Shown here: positions 32,915 through 42,450 of the stretch, in pieces
Layout of the letters: every line of letters begins with the position of its first letter
Position numbering within the stretch: the first letter of the stretch is position 1
NCBI RefSeq assembly: GCF_001816145.1
Contig: NZ_MDZB01000131.1
Location: 62,001 to 126,000 of the forward strand
Direction: 5' to 3'
Origin: Hymenobacter lapidarius
GTDB taxonomy: Bacteria; Bacteroidota; Bacteroidia; Cytophagales; Hymenobacteraceae
DNA length: 64,000 bases
The notes under the pieces: model-generated
What the model saw: only the letters and a program-made list of their open reading frames with translations
Told to the model about the DNA's origin: nothing
The model's database searches: none
Program-made: the position numbers and the translations under genes

Positions 32915-33355
32915 ATGTCTTTTCTCCTACGCCCCTTGAGCGCATTGGCCGCGAGCTGCTGGCTGCTGGGCATCCAACCGGCAGCAGCACAAGCACCTCA
33001 ACCCACCCCGCCAAAGGCCGTGTATACCTACATCGACCACCCACCACAGCTGGCCGGCAAGGGCGGAGTCCCGGCCATTTCGGCAGCGGTGCAGCAGCAG
33101 CTGGCGTATCCGCCCCGGGCGCTACGGGACGGCGTGGCGGGCCGGGTCTTCGTGGACGTGCTGGTGTCCACCGATGGGGCCGTTTCCGAAGCCAAAGTGG
33201 TGAAAGGCCTGCGGCCCGATTGCGACTCGGCTGCGGTAGCCGCTGTGCAGCGCCTACCGCGCCTTTCGCCCCCCCGCATGAACGGCCGGGCGGTGTACTA
33301 CAGCTTCACGCTACCCGTCGTATTCCAGGCCCCGGCTGCGGCTAGCAAACCCTAA
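32915..33355 (+). CDS. Secreted TonB C-terminal-domain protein without an anchor
   Basis: This 146-residue protein has a signal peptide ending AAAQA (about residues 1-28) followed directly by a TonB C-terminal domain with YPPRALRDGVAGRVFVDVLVSTDG, then VVKGLRPDCDSAAVAAVQRLP and the end YSFTLPVVFQ. It lacks the Pro-rich spacer and a stable membrane anchor of true TonB, so it should be a free periplasmic domain. It might compete with or modulate TonB, but this is inference. I chose the ATG at 32915; a TTG start upstream would add nine residues. Confidence 0.82.
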   Translation: MSFLLRPLSALAASCWLLGIQPAAAQAPQPTPPKAVYTYIDHPPQLAGKGGVPAISAAVQQQLAYPPRALRDGVAGRVFVDVLVSTDGAVSEAKVVKGLRPDCDSAAVAAVQRLPRLSPPRMNGRAVYYSFTLPVVFQAPAAASKP

Positions 33356-33411
33356 AGCAGGAAGTAATCCTAGCCGGGGCTTTCGCGGGAACCCAACGCC
33401 CTGTCGGCTTG

Positions 33412-33419
33412 TATCTTTG
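33412..33419 (+). promoter_or_regulatory. Candidate -7 promoter box of rlmN, possibly leaderless
   Basis: TATCTTTG is an exact TAnnTTTG match ending 4 bp before the rlmN ATG. Use of this box would give an mRNA that starts at or next to the start codon. Confidence 0.5.
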
Positions 33420-33423
33420 TGCT

Positions 33424-34506
33424 ATGTTACTTGAACTGCCCCTCGCCCCTACGCCCACCAAACGCGACATTCGCAAAACTTCGCCCGACGACCTCAAGGC
33501 GTTTATGGTGGAGCACGGCGAGAAGCCCTTCCGCGCCAAGCAGGTGCTGGAGTGGCTGTGGAAGAACACCGCCGCCACGTTTGAGGAGATGAACAACATC
33601 TCGGTGACCACCCGCGAGCTGCTGGCCAGTCACTTCGTGATAAACGGCGTGACGGTGCAGAACAAGCAGCTCTCGAACGACGGCACCATCAAGTCGGCCT
33701 TCCGGCTCTACGATGGCAACGTGGTGGAAGGCGTGCTCATTCCGCACGACACGCGCATGACGGCCTGCATCAGCAGCCAAGTGGGCTGCTCGCTCACGTG
33801 CAAGTTTTGCGCCACCGGCTACATGGACCGCAAGCGCAACCTCGACGCGGCTGAGATTTACGACCAGGTGGTGCGCATCCGGGAGCAGTGCGAAAGCCAG
33901 TACGGCACGCCCCTCACCAACATTGTGTACATGGGCATGGGCGAGCCGCTGCTCAACTACGCCAACGTGGTGGAAAGCGTGCGCCGCATCACCGCGGCCG
34001 ATGGCCTGAACATGGCCCCGCGCCGCATCACCATCAGCACGGCGGGCATTGCCAAGATGATAAAAAAGCTGGCTGATGACGACGTGAAGGCCAACCTGGC
34101 CCTCTCGCTGCACGCGCCCACCGACGCCAAGCGCAACGAAATAATGCCCATCAACGAGGCCAATTCCCTCGCCGCGCTGAAAGAAGCCCTGCAGTACTAC
34201 CACCAGAAAACCGGCCGCAAAGTCACGTACGAGTACATCGTGTTCGATGGCTTCAACGACGGGCTGGACGATGCCGAGCACCTCGCCAAAATAGCGAAGT
34301 GGCTGCCCTGCAAGGTGAACCTTATCGAGTACAACCCCATCGAAAACGCCGACTACCAGAACGCCGAGGCCGACAAAATCACCGCCTTCCACAAGTACCT
34401 GGCCGACCGCGGCGTGCAAACCAACATCCGCCGCTCGCGGGGCAAAGACATTGACGCCGCCTGCGGGCAGCTGGCCGTGAAGGAGGAGAAAGTGGCATCG
34501 GAATAA
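33424..34506 (+). CDS. rlmN: 23S rRNA (adenine2503-C2)-methyltransferase RlmN
   Basis: RlmN is a radical SAM enzyme that methylates A2503 of 23S rRNA and A37 of some tRNAs. The 360-residue protein has the N-terminal FRAKQVLEWLWK segment and CISSQVGCSLTCKFCATGY with cluster Cys122, 126 and 129. The C-terminal catalytic Cys347 in AACGQL is also present. The motif with CSLTCKFC is RlmN and not Cfr in context. I chose the ATG at 33424; a TTG five codons upstream is unlikely. A terminator follows. Confidence 0.97.
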   Translation: MLLELPLAPTPTKRDIRKTSPDDLKAFMVEHGEKPFRAKQVLEWLWKNTAATFEEMNNISVTTRELLASHFVINGVTVQNKQLSNDGTIKSAFRLYDGNVVEGVLIPHDTRMTACISSQVGCSLTCKFCATGYMDRKRNLDAAEIYDQVVRIREQCESQYGTPLTNIVYMGMGEPLLNYANVVESVRRITAADGLNMAPRRITISTAGIAKMIKKLADDDVKANLALSLHAPTDAKRNEIMPINEANSLAALKEALQYYHQKTGRKVTYEYIVFDGFNDGLDDAEHLAKIAKWLPCKVNLIEYNPIENADYQNAEADKITAFHKYLADRGVQTNIRRSRGKDIDAACGQLAVKEEKVASE

Positions 34507-34522
34507 CGGTCAACCATTTCAT

Positions 34523-34559
34523 AAAAAAAGCCGCTGGTGTACTACCAACGGCTTTTTTT
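34523..34559. terminator. Bidirectional terminator between rlmN and an OMP gene
   Basis: The stem AAAAAAAGCCG pairs with CGGCTTTTTTT, with a further inner TGGT/ACCA pairing. It has A-runs and T-runs on the two sides and lies between convergent genes. Confidence 0.85.
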
Positions 34560-34579
34560 GTGTTTCAGGATTTCGACTA

Positions 34580-35617
34580 TTATTTCACACCCTTACCGAA
34601 GCGGAACGTGAAATCGTAGTAAAGCGGTATGATGTACGAGGTGACAAATTCGCCCCCCTGGCGGTAAGTCCGGGTGGTGGTGACGTACTGGCTGCCGTCG
34701 TATTCGGTGTAGCTCTTGGTGCGGTCGTGGGGGAAGGTGGCCACGTAAGCGGCGCCCAGGCCCAGACTGGTGCGGCGCCAGTTGATTTTGATGCCGTAGA
34801 GCCCGCCCATTCCGGCCTTGGAATCGGCAATGATGTAGTTTTCGCTGATGAGCGACACCCGGCGCGACACGCGCTTTTGGCCGCCAAACTGCAAAATAGG
34901 AGTAGAGCCGACTTCGCCTTCAAAGAAGCCGTAGCCCAGGCCCGCTGTCACGTTGTTGTCGGCCGAGCCGTAGGTGGCCGCGCCGTAGAGTATGCCCGCG
35001 CCGTAGGATTTGTCCAGGGTGCCGCCGAAGTCCGGAATGCGCAAATAGAGCGCCCCGATGCCAACGTGCACCTTGCTGCTCACCGGGATGCTGAACTTGG
35101 GCGTGAGGAGCAGGAACTGATTGCCGATGCCCACGCCGGGAATAACCGACACGTACCCGCCGAGGGAAATATTGTCGGTGATGCCGAAGTTGCCACCTAT
35201 CAGGTAGAGGCTGACGGCCTGCAGTGAGTTTTCGCCTTTGCGCAGGCCGCGGCCGGTGGGGGCAAAAAAGAGGCGGTTGCCGTTGCCAATGTCGAAGTAG
35301 CCGGGCTTGTTGCCTACGCCGGCAGCGGCCGGCCCCTGCAGGTCGGCGCGGCGAATTTGGGTGCGCTCCAGGCTTACGCGGCCCATCTCCTGGGCGTCGA
35401 ATTCCAGCTTGTCGAGGCTCATGCTTACCAGCGTGCCGGTGAAGGAGGTGCCTTTCATCGTTTCGACGCGGTAGCTGCGGCCCAGCAGGTAGGTTTCTTT
35501 GGGCAGCGGGGCGGCGGCCGGCGGCAACGCCGGAACGGTGGGCGGGGCGGTTTGGCCGTGGGCCGTGGTGCCGGCCAGGGCCAGCGCCAGAATCAATGCG
35601 CGTAAAGTCTGTTTCAT
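34580..35617 (-). CDS. Outer-membrane barrel protein with N-terminal small domain
   Basis: This 345-residue exported protein has signal peptide MKQTLRALILALALAGTTAHGQ. A short domain (about 40-95, TYLLGRSYRVETMKGTSFTGTL...) resembles the SH3-like segment often placed before the barrel in Bacteroidota. The rest has strands with alternate hydrophobic residues (LGGYVSVIPGVGIGNQFLLL, FTFRFGKGVK at the end). The role is unknown. A possible -7 box (CATCTTTG, 35635-35642, one mismatch) precedes it. No signs of transfer are seen. Confidence 0.8.
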   Translation of the reverse strand: MKQTLRALILALALAGTTAHGQTAPPTVPALPPAAAPLPKETYLLGRSYRVETMKGTSFTGTLVSMSLDKLEFDAQEMGRVSLERTQIRRADLQGPAAAGVGNKPGYFDIGNGNRLFFAPTGRGLRKGENSLQAVSLYLIGGNFGITDNISLGGYVSVIPGVGIGNQFLLLTPKFSIPVSSKVHVGIGALYLRIPDFGGTLDKSYGAGILYGAATYGSADNNVTAGLGYGFFEGEVGSTPILQFGGQKRVSRRVSLISENYIIADSKAGMGGLYGIKINWRRTSLGLGAAYVATFPHDRTKSYTEYDGSQYVTTTRTYRQGGEFVTSYIIPLYYDFTFRFGKGVK

Positions 35618-35818
35618 GGGGAGGTAGTTTTCCCCAAAGATGCTGTGTTTACCCGCTATGATTGCAAAAAACTATTTACAAAAAAGGACTTTACAGCACC
35701 GGATTCAAACACAAAACTTAAGACTATTCTCGCCGTATACTGTTCACAAAGAATTGATTGCATACTAGCAAAACAATCAAATCAGCAGGAATTAAAGGAT
35801 ATTAGGGGCTGAAATATT

Positions 35819-36787
35819 TTACCCGCGCCAGCTGCCGGTAGAACGGGGCCGGCCGGTGGCTTTTTCTTCTTCTGACTCGCCGGGGGCGTATTCCTGCAGC
35901 CGCACGCGCACGGCGTGGACTTTAGGCTGCACTTTTTGTCCGTAAGCATCGGCAAACTGCTGGGTAAACTCGGCCCCGAAGAAGATGATGAGCGACGAAT
36001 AGTTGACCCACAACAGCAGCACAATGGCCGAGCCCGCCGCTCCAAACGCCGAGCCCGGCTCGGCCTTCGCAATGTAAAAAGCAATGAGAAACTTGCCAAT
36101 CACGAACAGCAGGGCCGTGATGAAAGCGCCAATCAACACGTCGTTCCAGCGGATGATGGCATCGGGCAGAAACCGGTAAATTAGGGCAAACAGCAGCGTG
36201 GTCACGCCCAGCGACAAGGCAAAATCGACCACCCGAATGGCTATTACGCCTATCATGGGCAGCAGTTCCTGCAGCCAGCCCGTGAACGCACTCAGCACAG
36301 CGCTTACCACAAAGGAAATGAGCAGCAGCAGGGCCACGCTAAGAATCAGCCCAAACGACAGCACCCGCTGCTTAATGAAAGCGCCGATGCCGATGCCTTC
36401 GGTTTTCACCTTTAGGTTCCAGATGTCGTTGATGCTTTCCTGCAGCGTAACAAAAAACGTGGTGGCCGCAAATAGCAGCGTGCTGATGCCGATGGCCGTG
36501 GCCACCGGGCCGCGCTGCTGCAAGGTAAATTTGGCAATGCTGTCTTGCAGAAACTTGGCAGATTCCGAGCCCACCAAGCCTTTCAGCTGCCCGTAGACCT
36601 GGCCCGTCAGGGCCTCGCCGCCGAACACCGCGCTGGCCACCGTGATGACGATGAGCAGCAGCGGGGGCAACGAAAAAATGGTGTAGTAGGATAGAGCGGC
36701 CGCGTGCCGAAAGGAATTGTTGTTGCCGAACTCCCCGGCGGATGATTTGAGGACGGCCAGAACGTCAGAAAACTTATAATGTGCCAT
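35819..36787 (-). CDS. YihY/virulence factor BrkB family membrane protein
   Basis: This 322-residue inner-membrane protein belongs to the YihY/BrkB family (formerly and wrongly called RNase BN). The N-terminal part RHAAALSYYTIFSLPPLLLIVI is diagnostic. Six hydrophobic segments follow, with SINDIWNLK, YRFLPDA and GSAIVLLLWVNYSSLIIFFGAEFT. The C-terminal tail is charged and cytosolic. I chose the ATG at 36787 because the extended frame lacks family features. It is divergent from the 36998 gene. Confidence 0.93.
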   Translation of the reverse strand: MAHYKFSDVLAVLKSSAGEFGNNNSFRHAAALSYYTIFSLPPLLLIVITVASAVFGGEALTGQVYGQLKGLVGSESAKFLQDSIAKFTLQQRGPVATAIGISTLLFAATTFFVTLQESINDIWNLKVKTEGIGIGAFIKQRVLSFGLILSVALLLLISFVVSAVLSAFTGWLQELLPMIGVIAIRVVDFALSLGVTTLLFALIYRFLPDAIIRWNDVLIGAFITALLFVIGKFLIAFYIAKAEPGSAFGAAGSAIVLLLWVNYSSLIIFFGAEFTQQFADAYGQKVQPKVHAVRVRLQEYAPGESEEEKATGRPRSTGSWRG

Positions 36788-36951
36788 GCAGCGGGAAATA
36801 GTTAGCAGCAACAAAGGTGCGTGTGTCCTTTGTAATACGGCCCACGTGCTGTGGCGTTGGCCGCAACGCCCGCACGCAGTCCCGCCGGCTGGCGCCACAC
36901 GGCGAGGCGGCGCTACCTTAGCAGCAGCGGGCGCGTCCCGCGCAGCCGGTT

Positions 36952-36972
36952 CTGCGTGCCCCGGGCACGCAG
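36952..36972. promoter_or_regulatory. Perfect 21-bp palindrome, operator-like
   Basis: The sequence CTGCGTGCCC-C-GGGCACGCAG is a perfect 10+1+10 palindrome that ends exactly at the -7 box of the 36998 gene. Its place in the spacer of the promoter is what one expects of a repressor operator. No regulator gene is adjacent, so the binding protein is unknown. Confidence 0.55.
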
Positions 36973-36980
36973 TAGCTTTG
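36973..36980 (+). promoter_or_regulatory. Candidate -7 promoter box of the 36998 gene
   Basis: TAGCTTTG is an exact TAnnTTTG match, 17 bp before the ATG at 36998, and directly abuts the palindrome at 36952. Confidence 0.5.
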
Positions 36981-36997
36981 TTCAACTTTTTTCCGTT

Positions 36998-37822
36998 ATG
37001 CTCATGCGCTTTTGTTTACGATTTGCCCGCACGTTGGTGCCCGCGTTGTTCGGCCTGCTCCTTTTGACCGCGCCTGCTCACGCCCAAAACCAGAAAATTA
37101 AAATAAAGGGGAACGCCTCCTACCCCGCCGCCGAAGGCTTCGACGCGGCCGGCTCCGACGCCAAAGCCGTGGCCATTGCTGACCGCGCCATGCGCGAGAT
37201 GGGCGGCTACGAAAACTGGAAAAACGCCCGCTACTTCGCCTGGAGCTTTTTTGGCGGCCAGTACCAAATTTGGGACAAATACACCGGCGATTTTCACTGG
37301 GAAAAAGACACCTTGGTGGCCAACTACAACCTAAACACCAAGCAAGGCCGCGTGTACAGCCGCGGCCAGGACATTTCGGCCTCGCCCACCGGCCAGAAGG
37401 TGCTGGACCGCATGACCGGCATCTGGATAAACAACGCTTACTGGCTGGTAATGCCGTTTAAGCTGAAAGATTCCGGCGTGACCCTCACCCACAAAGGCGA
37501 AGCCAAAACCATGGATGGCGCCACCGCCGACCTGCTGCAAATGACGTTCAAGAACGTGGGCGTGACGCCCCAAAACCGATACGAGCTGCTGGTGAACCGC
37601 GCCACCGGCCTAGTAGAAGAATGGGCGTACTTCGCCAACGCCACCGATGCCCAGCCGGGCTTCCGCCGCCGCTGGAACCAGTACACGAAGTTTGGCAACT
37701 TGCTGCTGGCCGCTGACCGCAGCGATGCCAGCAAGCCCACCCGCCTCGACAACATTGCCCAGGTGCAAACCCTGCCCGAAGGCGTGATGAGCAGCACCAC
37801 GCCGGTAGCCAAAGTCAAATAG
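36998..37822 (+). CDS. Secreted protein resembling DUF6503
   Basis: This 274-residue exported protein has a signal peptide (MLMRFCLRFARTLVPALFGLLLLTAPAHAQ as consecutive segments). The mature part contains AMREMGGYENWKNARYFAW, WEKDTLVANYNLNTKQG and IWINNAYWLVMPFKL, a pattern I associate with the DUF6503 family of lipoprotein-localisation-like folds. That naming is from memory and uncertain. The start ATG at 36998 precedes the signal sequence. A palindrome and a -7 box lie just upstream, so it may be controlled by a repressor. It converges with the DUF3891 gene. Confidence 0.75.
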   Translation: MLMRFCLRFARTLVPALFGLLLLTAPAHAQNQKIKIKGNASYPAAEGFDAAGSDAKAVAIADRAMREMGGYENWKNARYFAWSFFGGQYQIWDKYTGDFHWEKDTLVANYNLNTKQGRVYSRGQDISASPTGQKVLDRMTGIWINNAYWLVMPFKLKDSGVTLTHKGEAKTMDGATADLLQMTFKNVGVTPQNRYELLVNRATGLVEEWAYFANATDAQPGFRRRWNQYTKFGNLLLAADRSDASKPTRLDNIAQVQTLPEGVMSSTTPVAKVK

Positions 37823-37824
37823 AA

Positions 37825-37856
37825 CCACGTCTGCACAGCGCACCGTGCAGACGTGG
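37825..37856. terminator. Hairpin between convergent genes
   Basis: A perfect 12-bp stem (CCACGTCTGCAC with GTGCAGACGTGG) and 8-nt loop begin 2 bp after the stop of the 36998 gene. It lacks T-runs, so termination is possible but not certain. Confidence 0.5.
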
Positions 37857-37886
37857 CGCAGTACCGGGGGCCAATATGTTGCGCGG

Positions 37887-38633
37887 CTACTTCGCGCTGG
37901 GCCGCAATTCCCAGCACAGGGTTTCGATGGGCGCGGCGTGCAAAGCGCCCGCCAGCTCGGCATCGTCCTGGAACTGCAGCTGCGTGAGCACGCTGGTCTC
38001 CACGCTCACGGAGGCGGTTTTTTCGCGAAACGGCCAGGGGTGAATGATAACCGGGCCGCCGGGCTCGGGCTGGGCCAGGGTGTGCATGGTGCCATCGGGC
38101 CCGCGGTGGATTTCTACGGCGCGGCCCATTTCCGGGATTTCGTGCCGGCACAGGATGAGCGACAGCCGGTCGCACCAGTGCAGCAGGTCGTAGGCCTGCT
38201 GGGCTTCGGCCTTGGTAATCTTGAGGGCGCGGCGCCACTCCTGCTGGCGGGCCTTGAGGTAGTCGAGGAAAGAGGTTATTTCTTCGGTATCGCCCCGCAT
38301 CCCTTCGTATAAACAGCTCAGGTGCAGGCTGGTGAGAAGGCTGCGCCAGCGCCCCTGGAAACGGGCTGCCGTGAGCACGCCGGTGGCCTGTTCCAGCGAA
38401 AATTCCTTTTGGGTGAAATTGGCCGGGGCGCCGGCGGGCGTGAGGCCGTGGTGCCCGCCGCGGCCCCGCCAGGCCGCCTGCTCGTCGTCGTGCTGGGCAA
38501 TGGCGGCCATCAGCCCCACCCAGCGGTCGGGCTCCAGGGTGTGGGGCCAGTGCCAGGCCAGCTGCGTAGCCAGCAGGGCGTGGGCCTGTTGGTAAATAAT
38601 TTGCCAGCCAGCGGGGGTGGAGTTTACTATCAT
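37887..38633 (-). CDS. DUF3891 family protein
   Basis: This 248-residue protein matches DUF3891 (PF13030), cytoplasmic proteins of unknown function. It begins MIVNSTPAGWQIIYQQAHALLATQLAWHW as successive segments, with the conserved HDDEQAAW next. The later DLLHWCDRLSLILCRHEIP resembles an HD-like helical core and may bind metal, which is inference. The start at 38633 is well supported by the family start. No operon partner is clear; the next gene to the right is divergent. Confidence 0.88.
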   Translation of the reverse strand: MIVNSTPAGWQIIYQQAHALLATQLAWHWPHTLEPDRWVGLMAAIAQHDDEQAAWRGRGGHHGLTPAGAPANFTQKEFSLEQATGVLTAARFQGRWRSLLTSLHLSCLYEGMRGDTEEITSFLDYLKARQQEWRRALKITKAEAQQAYDLLHWCDRLSLILCRHEIPEMGRAVEIHRGPDGTMHTLAQPEPGGPVIIHPWPFREKTASVSVETSVLTQLQFQDDAELAGALHAAPIETLCWELRPSAK

Positions 38634-38757
38634 CAGAAAACGAAGCCAAGTTTAGGCCTGTACAACTGTAAAAGAAGGGCCCGGGTTGTGCGCCCGGCCC
38701 CCCGCCACTCCATCCGCCACCGCGCCAACTCCGTGGCTCGCTCTTCGTAGTTCACCC

Positions 38758-39698
38758 ATGCCCGAACCCCAGGAAAGCCGCCTGGCCCACGACCTGTTCA
38801 CCCCGCTCACCGTGCGGCTCCCCGATGGCCGCACCCTGGGCTTGACGCGCTACGGCAATCCCACGCACCAGCCGGTGGTGTTTCACCACGGCTTTGGGTC
38901 CTCGGGCCGCGAACTGCCGCCCGCTACGGCCCTGCTGGCTCGCCTGCAGCTGCAGGTACTGGCCCCCGACCGGCCCGGCGTGGGCCAGTCCAGCGTGTAT
39001 CGCCGCCTCACCTTTCCCTCCTTTGCCGATGACGTAGTGGCCATGCTCGACGCCCTGGAAATAGCCGGGCCAGTGGGCGTGATGGGGTGGTCGGTGGGTG
39101 GAGTGCACGCGCTGGCGCTGGCCGCGCGCTACCCGCAGCGGGTGGCCGCCGGGCAACTGCTCAGCACCTGCCTGCCGCTGGGCGAGCCCATTTCCTACCG
39201 GCACCTGTCGCCGCTGTGGAAGGCTCTGCGCTGGGGCCAGACCGGGTTTCCGTGGCTGAACCGGGCCACTTTTTTGTGGCTCAGCCGGCAGTGGGCCCGG
39301 CGCCCCGACACCACCATCAATTGGTTTATTCGCCTGATGTGGGAGGCGGAGCAGGACGTGACCGGCCGGCCCGGCTTCCGGGAGCTGCTGCGCGATGCGG
39401 CTGCGCAGGGCTTTGCGCACCACGGCCGCGGCGTGTACGACGACGCGCAGGCGTGGTGCGCCCCCCGGGCTTTGCCATTGAAGACGTGCAGGCGCCCATC
39501 AGCCTGTGGCACGGCACCGACGATGGCGTGTGGGCACCCGGCAACATTCCGTACCTGGCGAACCGGCTGCCCCGGGCCCACGTGCACCTGCTGCCCGGCG
39601 AGGGCCACATGCTGTACCTGGAAAACTGGGAGGCCATACTGACCGCAATGCGGACCTTGCTCGACGCAGCCGGCGCGGCCCCGGCCACCGGCAGCTGA
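38758..39698 (+). pseudogene. Alpha/beta hydrolase, broken by a -1 frameshift at a C-run
   Basis: The first frame (ATG 38758) has the hydrolase core: VVFHHGFGSSGRELPPAT, RPGVGQS and the nucleophile motif GWSVGG. It loses similarity after GRGVYDDAQAWCAP. The reading resumes in the -1 frame at PGFAIEDVQAPISLWHGTDD with the acid, then LLPGEGHMLYLEN with the catalytic His. The switch is at the run of six C near 39459-39464. One missing C would restore a normal hydrolase of about 313 residues. It is either a recent pseudogene or a homopolymer error. Confidence 0.88.
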
Positions 39699-39736
39699 AG
39701 GCACTTCATTAGCCCACAGCTATTCCCTCCGGCCCT

Positions 39737-39748
39737 GTCATGCTGAGC
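39737..39748. repeat. Single REP-like half site
   Basis: GTCATGCTGAGC lies in the short gap between the hydrolase and the metalloprotease gene. It matches the half sites at 42382 and 30237. Confidence 0.6.
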
Positions 39749-39817
39749 ACGTGGCATTCATTGCTCAATTTATTGTAACCTTGCCGGACTGAATTCGCGC
39801 CTTATTCCCTTCCCTGC

Positions 39818-42351
39818 ATGAAGCACGTTGTACCTACTTCTTCCCTTGCTCTGACATTATTTGTTCTCTTAACCGCGCTGGGCCCGGCCGCCCAGGCCCA
39901 ACGGCCGGCTGCTGCTGGCGCGAAAAAGGTAGCACCCGCCACGCCAGCCACTTCCCTGGCCGCGCAGACCAAGGGCATGCAGAAATTCGACGGGTACTTC
40001 CCATTTTATTACGACCAGAAAACGGGCAAGGTGCTGCTGGAAATCGAGCGGTTCAACGAAGAATTTCTGTACTTCGGCTCCATGGCCAGCAGCGTGGGCA
40101 AGGGCATTGAGCGGGGCCAGAGCAACTCGGCCATTGCCAAGTTTATCCGGGTGGGCGGCAAAGTGCTGCTGGTGGAACCCAACTACGACTACCGCGCCGT
40201 AACCGACAACGCCGACGAGCAGCGCGCCGTGGACAATGCCTTTGCCAAATCGGTTATCTGGGGCTTTGTGCCAGTTGCCATCGAGGGCAACAAAGCCCTA
40301 GTGGACCTAACCCCATTTCTGGTGCGCGACAGCCAGAAAATTGCCGAAGGCCTGGGCAGCCGCGGCTACCAGGGCCCCGGCGCCAGCCTGATGGGCGGCC
40401 CCGGCGGCGGGCAGCCCATCAGCTATAAAGTCGACGAGTCGCGCTCGGCCGTGTACCTGGATAATACCCGCAACTTTCCCAAAAACTCGGAGTTTGAGGC
40501 CCTGGTTACGTTTACGAGCACCCCGGGGCGCGGCGCCGACAATCTCATTGCGCCCGACCCGAACGCCGTGACCGTGCAGATGCACCAGGCCTTCATTGCG
40601 CTGCCGGAAAAGGGCTTCCGCACCCGCAAGTTTGACCCACGCTCGGGCTTTCAGGACTTCAGCTACCTGGATTTTGCCGCGCCTATGAGCCAGCCGCTGG
40701 CCCAGCGCTTCACCGTGCGGCACCGGCTGGCCAAGAAAGACCCCGCGGCGGCCGTGAGCGAAGCCGTGGAGCCCATTGTGTACTACGTGGACCGGGGCGC
40801 GCCCGCCGCCATCAAAAAAGCCCTGCTGGAAGGGGGCGCGTGGTGGAACCAGGCCTTTGAGGCTGCCGGGTACCAGAATGCCTTTCAAATAAAAGAGCTG
40901 CCGGTGGGGGCCGACCCGCTGGACATACGCTACAACGTGGTGAACTGGATAAACCGCTCCGGCACCCCACGGGCGTACTCCTACGGGGCCTCGTACGTGG
41001 ACCCGCGCACCGGCGAAATCATCAAGGGCGTGGTGTCGCTCGGCGCCGACCGGCACCGGCAGGACTACCTCATCGCCGAAGGCCTGCTGCAGCCCTACGA
41101 GGACGGCAAGCCCGTGCCCGAGCAGATGGAACAGCTGGCTTTGGCGCGCGTCCGCCAGCTGTCGGCCCACGAAATAGGCCACACCCTGGGGCTGCACCAC
41201 AACTTCACGGCCAGCAGCAAAGACCGCGGCTCGGTGATGGACTACCCGTTCCCGCGCTTCACCATGCAGGCCGATGGCCGGCTTGACGTGTCGCAGGCCT
41301 ACGCCACGGGCATTGGCAGCTGGGACAAGCGCGCCGTGCAGTGGGGCTACGCCGACTTTCCGGCGGGCACCGACGAAAACCAGGCCCTGGACCGCATCAT
41401 GCAGGAGACGCTGCAGCAGGGCTTCCGCTTCATTCCCGACATTGGCGGCTACGCCCACCCGGCGGCCAACCAGTGGGACGAAGGCACGGACCCCGTGGCC
41501 CAGCTGACTTCCCTGATGGCCGTGCGCCGCAGCGTACTCGACCGCTTTTCGGAAAAAGCCATTCGGCCGGAGGCGCCCATGGCCACGCTGGAGGAGGTGC
41601 TGGTGCCCATTTACCTGCTGCACCGCTACCAGGTAGAAGCCGTGGCTAAGTCGCTGGGCGGGCAGTACTTCAGCCACGCCGTGAAGAACGATGGCCAGGC
41701 CCCCACCCAGATGGTGGAACCGGCCGTGCAGTGGCAGGCATTCAATGCGCTGCTGGCCACCATCTCGCCGGCCGCGCTGCAGCTGCCCGAGGCGCTGATT
41801 GCCAAGATTCCGCCCCGCCCCTCGGGCTACCCGGCCACGCTGGAAACCTTCGGCGGCTACACCGGCCCCACCTTCGACCCGCTGGCCGCCGCCGAAGCCG
41901 CCGCCGCGCCCACCATTGCCGCTATTCTGAGCCCCCAGCGCGCCGCGCGGCTGATTGAGTATCAGGCCCGCGACAGCAGGCAGCCCGGGTTCCAGCCCGT
42001 GGTGGAGCAGCTGCTAGCCAGCACTTGGCGCGCCAAGCCCGAAACCGGCTACGCCGCGCCCTGCAAACCGTGGTGAACAACCTGACCCTGCAGCACCTGC
42101 TGCAGCTGGCGGCCGACACCCGCGCTGCGGCCAGCGTGCGCGGCCAGGCGCTGCTGGCGGTAGACGGGCTGGAAAAATGGATGAGCAAGGAGGCCAAACG
42201 GGGCAAGGCCCCGCAGCAAGCCAACGTGTTGTTCGGGCTGTCGGAAATCCAGCGCTTCCGAGCCGAGCCCGGCAAGTTCACGCCGCCGCCAGCCGTGGAA
42301 ATGCCTCCCGGAGCGCCCATCGGCATGCCAGGCATGGGGTTCATAGATTAA
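39818..42351 (+). pseudogene. Secreted zinc-dependent metalloprotease (DUF5117/DUF4953), broken near the C-terminus
   Basis: This is a large exported zinc protease. It has a signal peptide (MKHVVPTSSLALTLFVLLTALG...QAQ), a DUF5117-like N-terminal half (DGYFPFYYDQKTGKVLLEI) and the catalytic motif HEIGHTLGLHH at residues 451-461 (HExxHxxxxxH). A DUF4953-like C-terminal half follows. The first frame stops at 42076 after AKPETGYAAP. The expected tail continues in the -1 frame as LQTVVNNLTLQHLLQLAAD and ends PGMGFID at 42351. One missing base near 42050-42062 (probably a G before CCCTGC) explains it. The active site is intact, so even the shortened 752-residue product could fold. Confidence 0.87.
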
Positions 42352-42381
42352 AAGTCTATCTGAATAGGCAAAAAATGAACG

Positions 42382-42393
42382 GTCATGCTGAGC
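42382..42393. repeat. Single REP-like half site
   Basis: GTCATGCTGAGC follows the metalloprotease gene by 30 bp, before the 42451 gene. It is identical to the copy at 39737, so the two flank the protease gene. Confidence 0.6.
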
Positions 42394-42450
42394 TTGTCGA
42401 ATAAGCTCTACGCTCAGGCTTTATTTTCACTTCTTTTTGTCCCCTTCCCG

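Noticed and set aside
40307..41677. A 456-codon leftward open frame opposite the zinc metalloprotease
   Set aside because: It is the mirror of a conserved coding region; composition is of the antisense type and no start signal or domain is seen.
42040..42070. Programmed frameshifting in the zinc metalloprotease
   Set aside because: No slippery heptamer such as A6G or T7 is present at the switch; a missing base explains it more simply. The contrast is the A8 run of the IS, which does look programmed.
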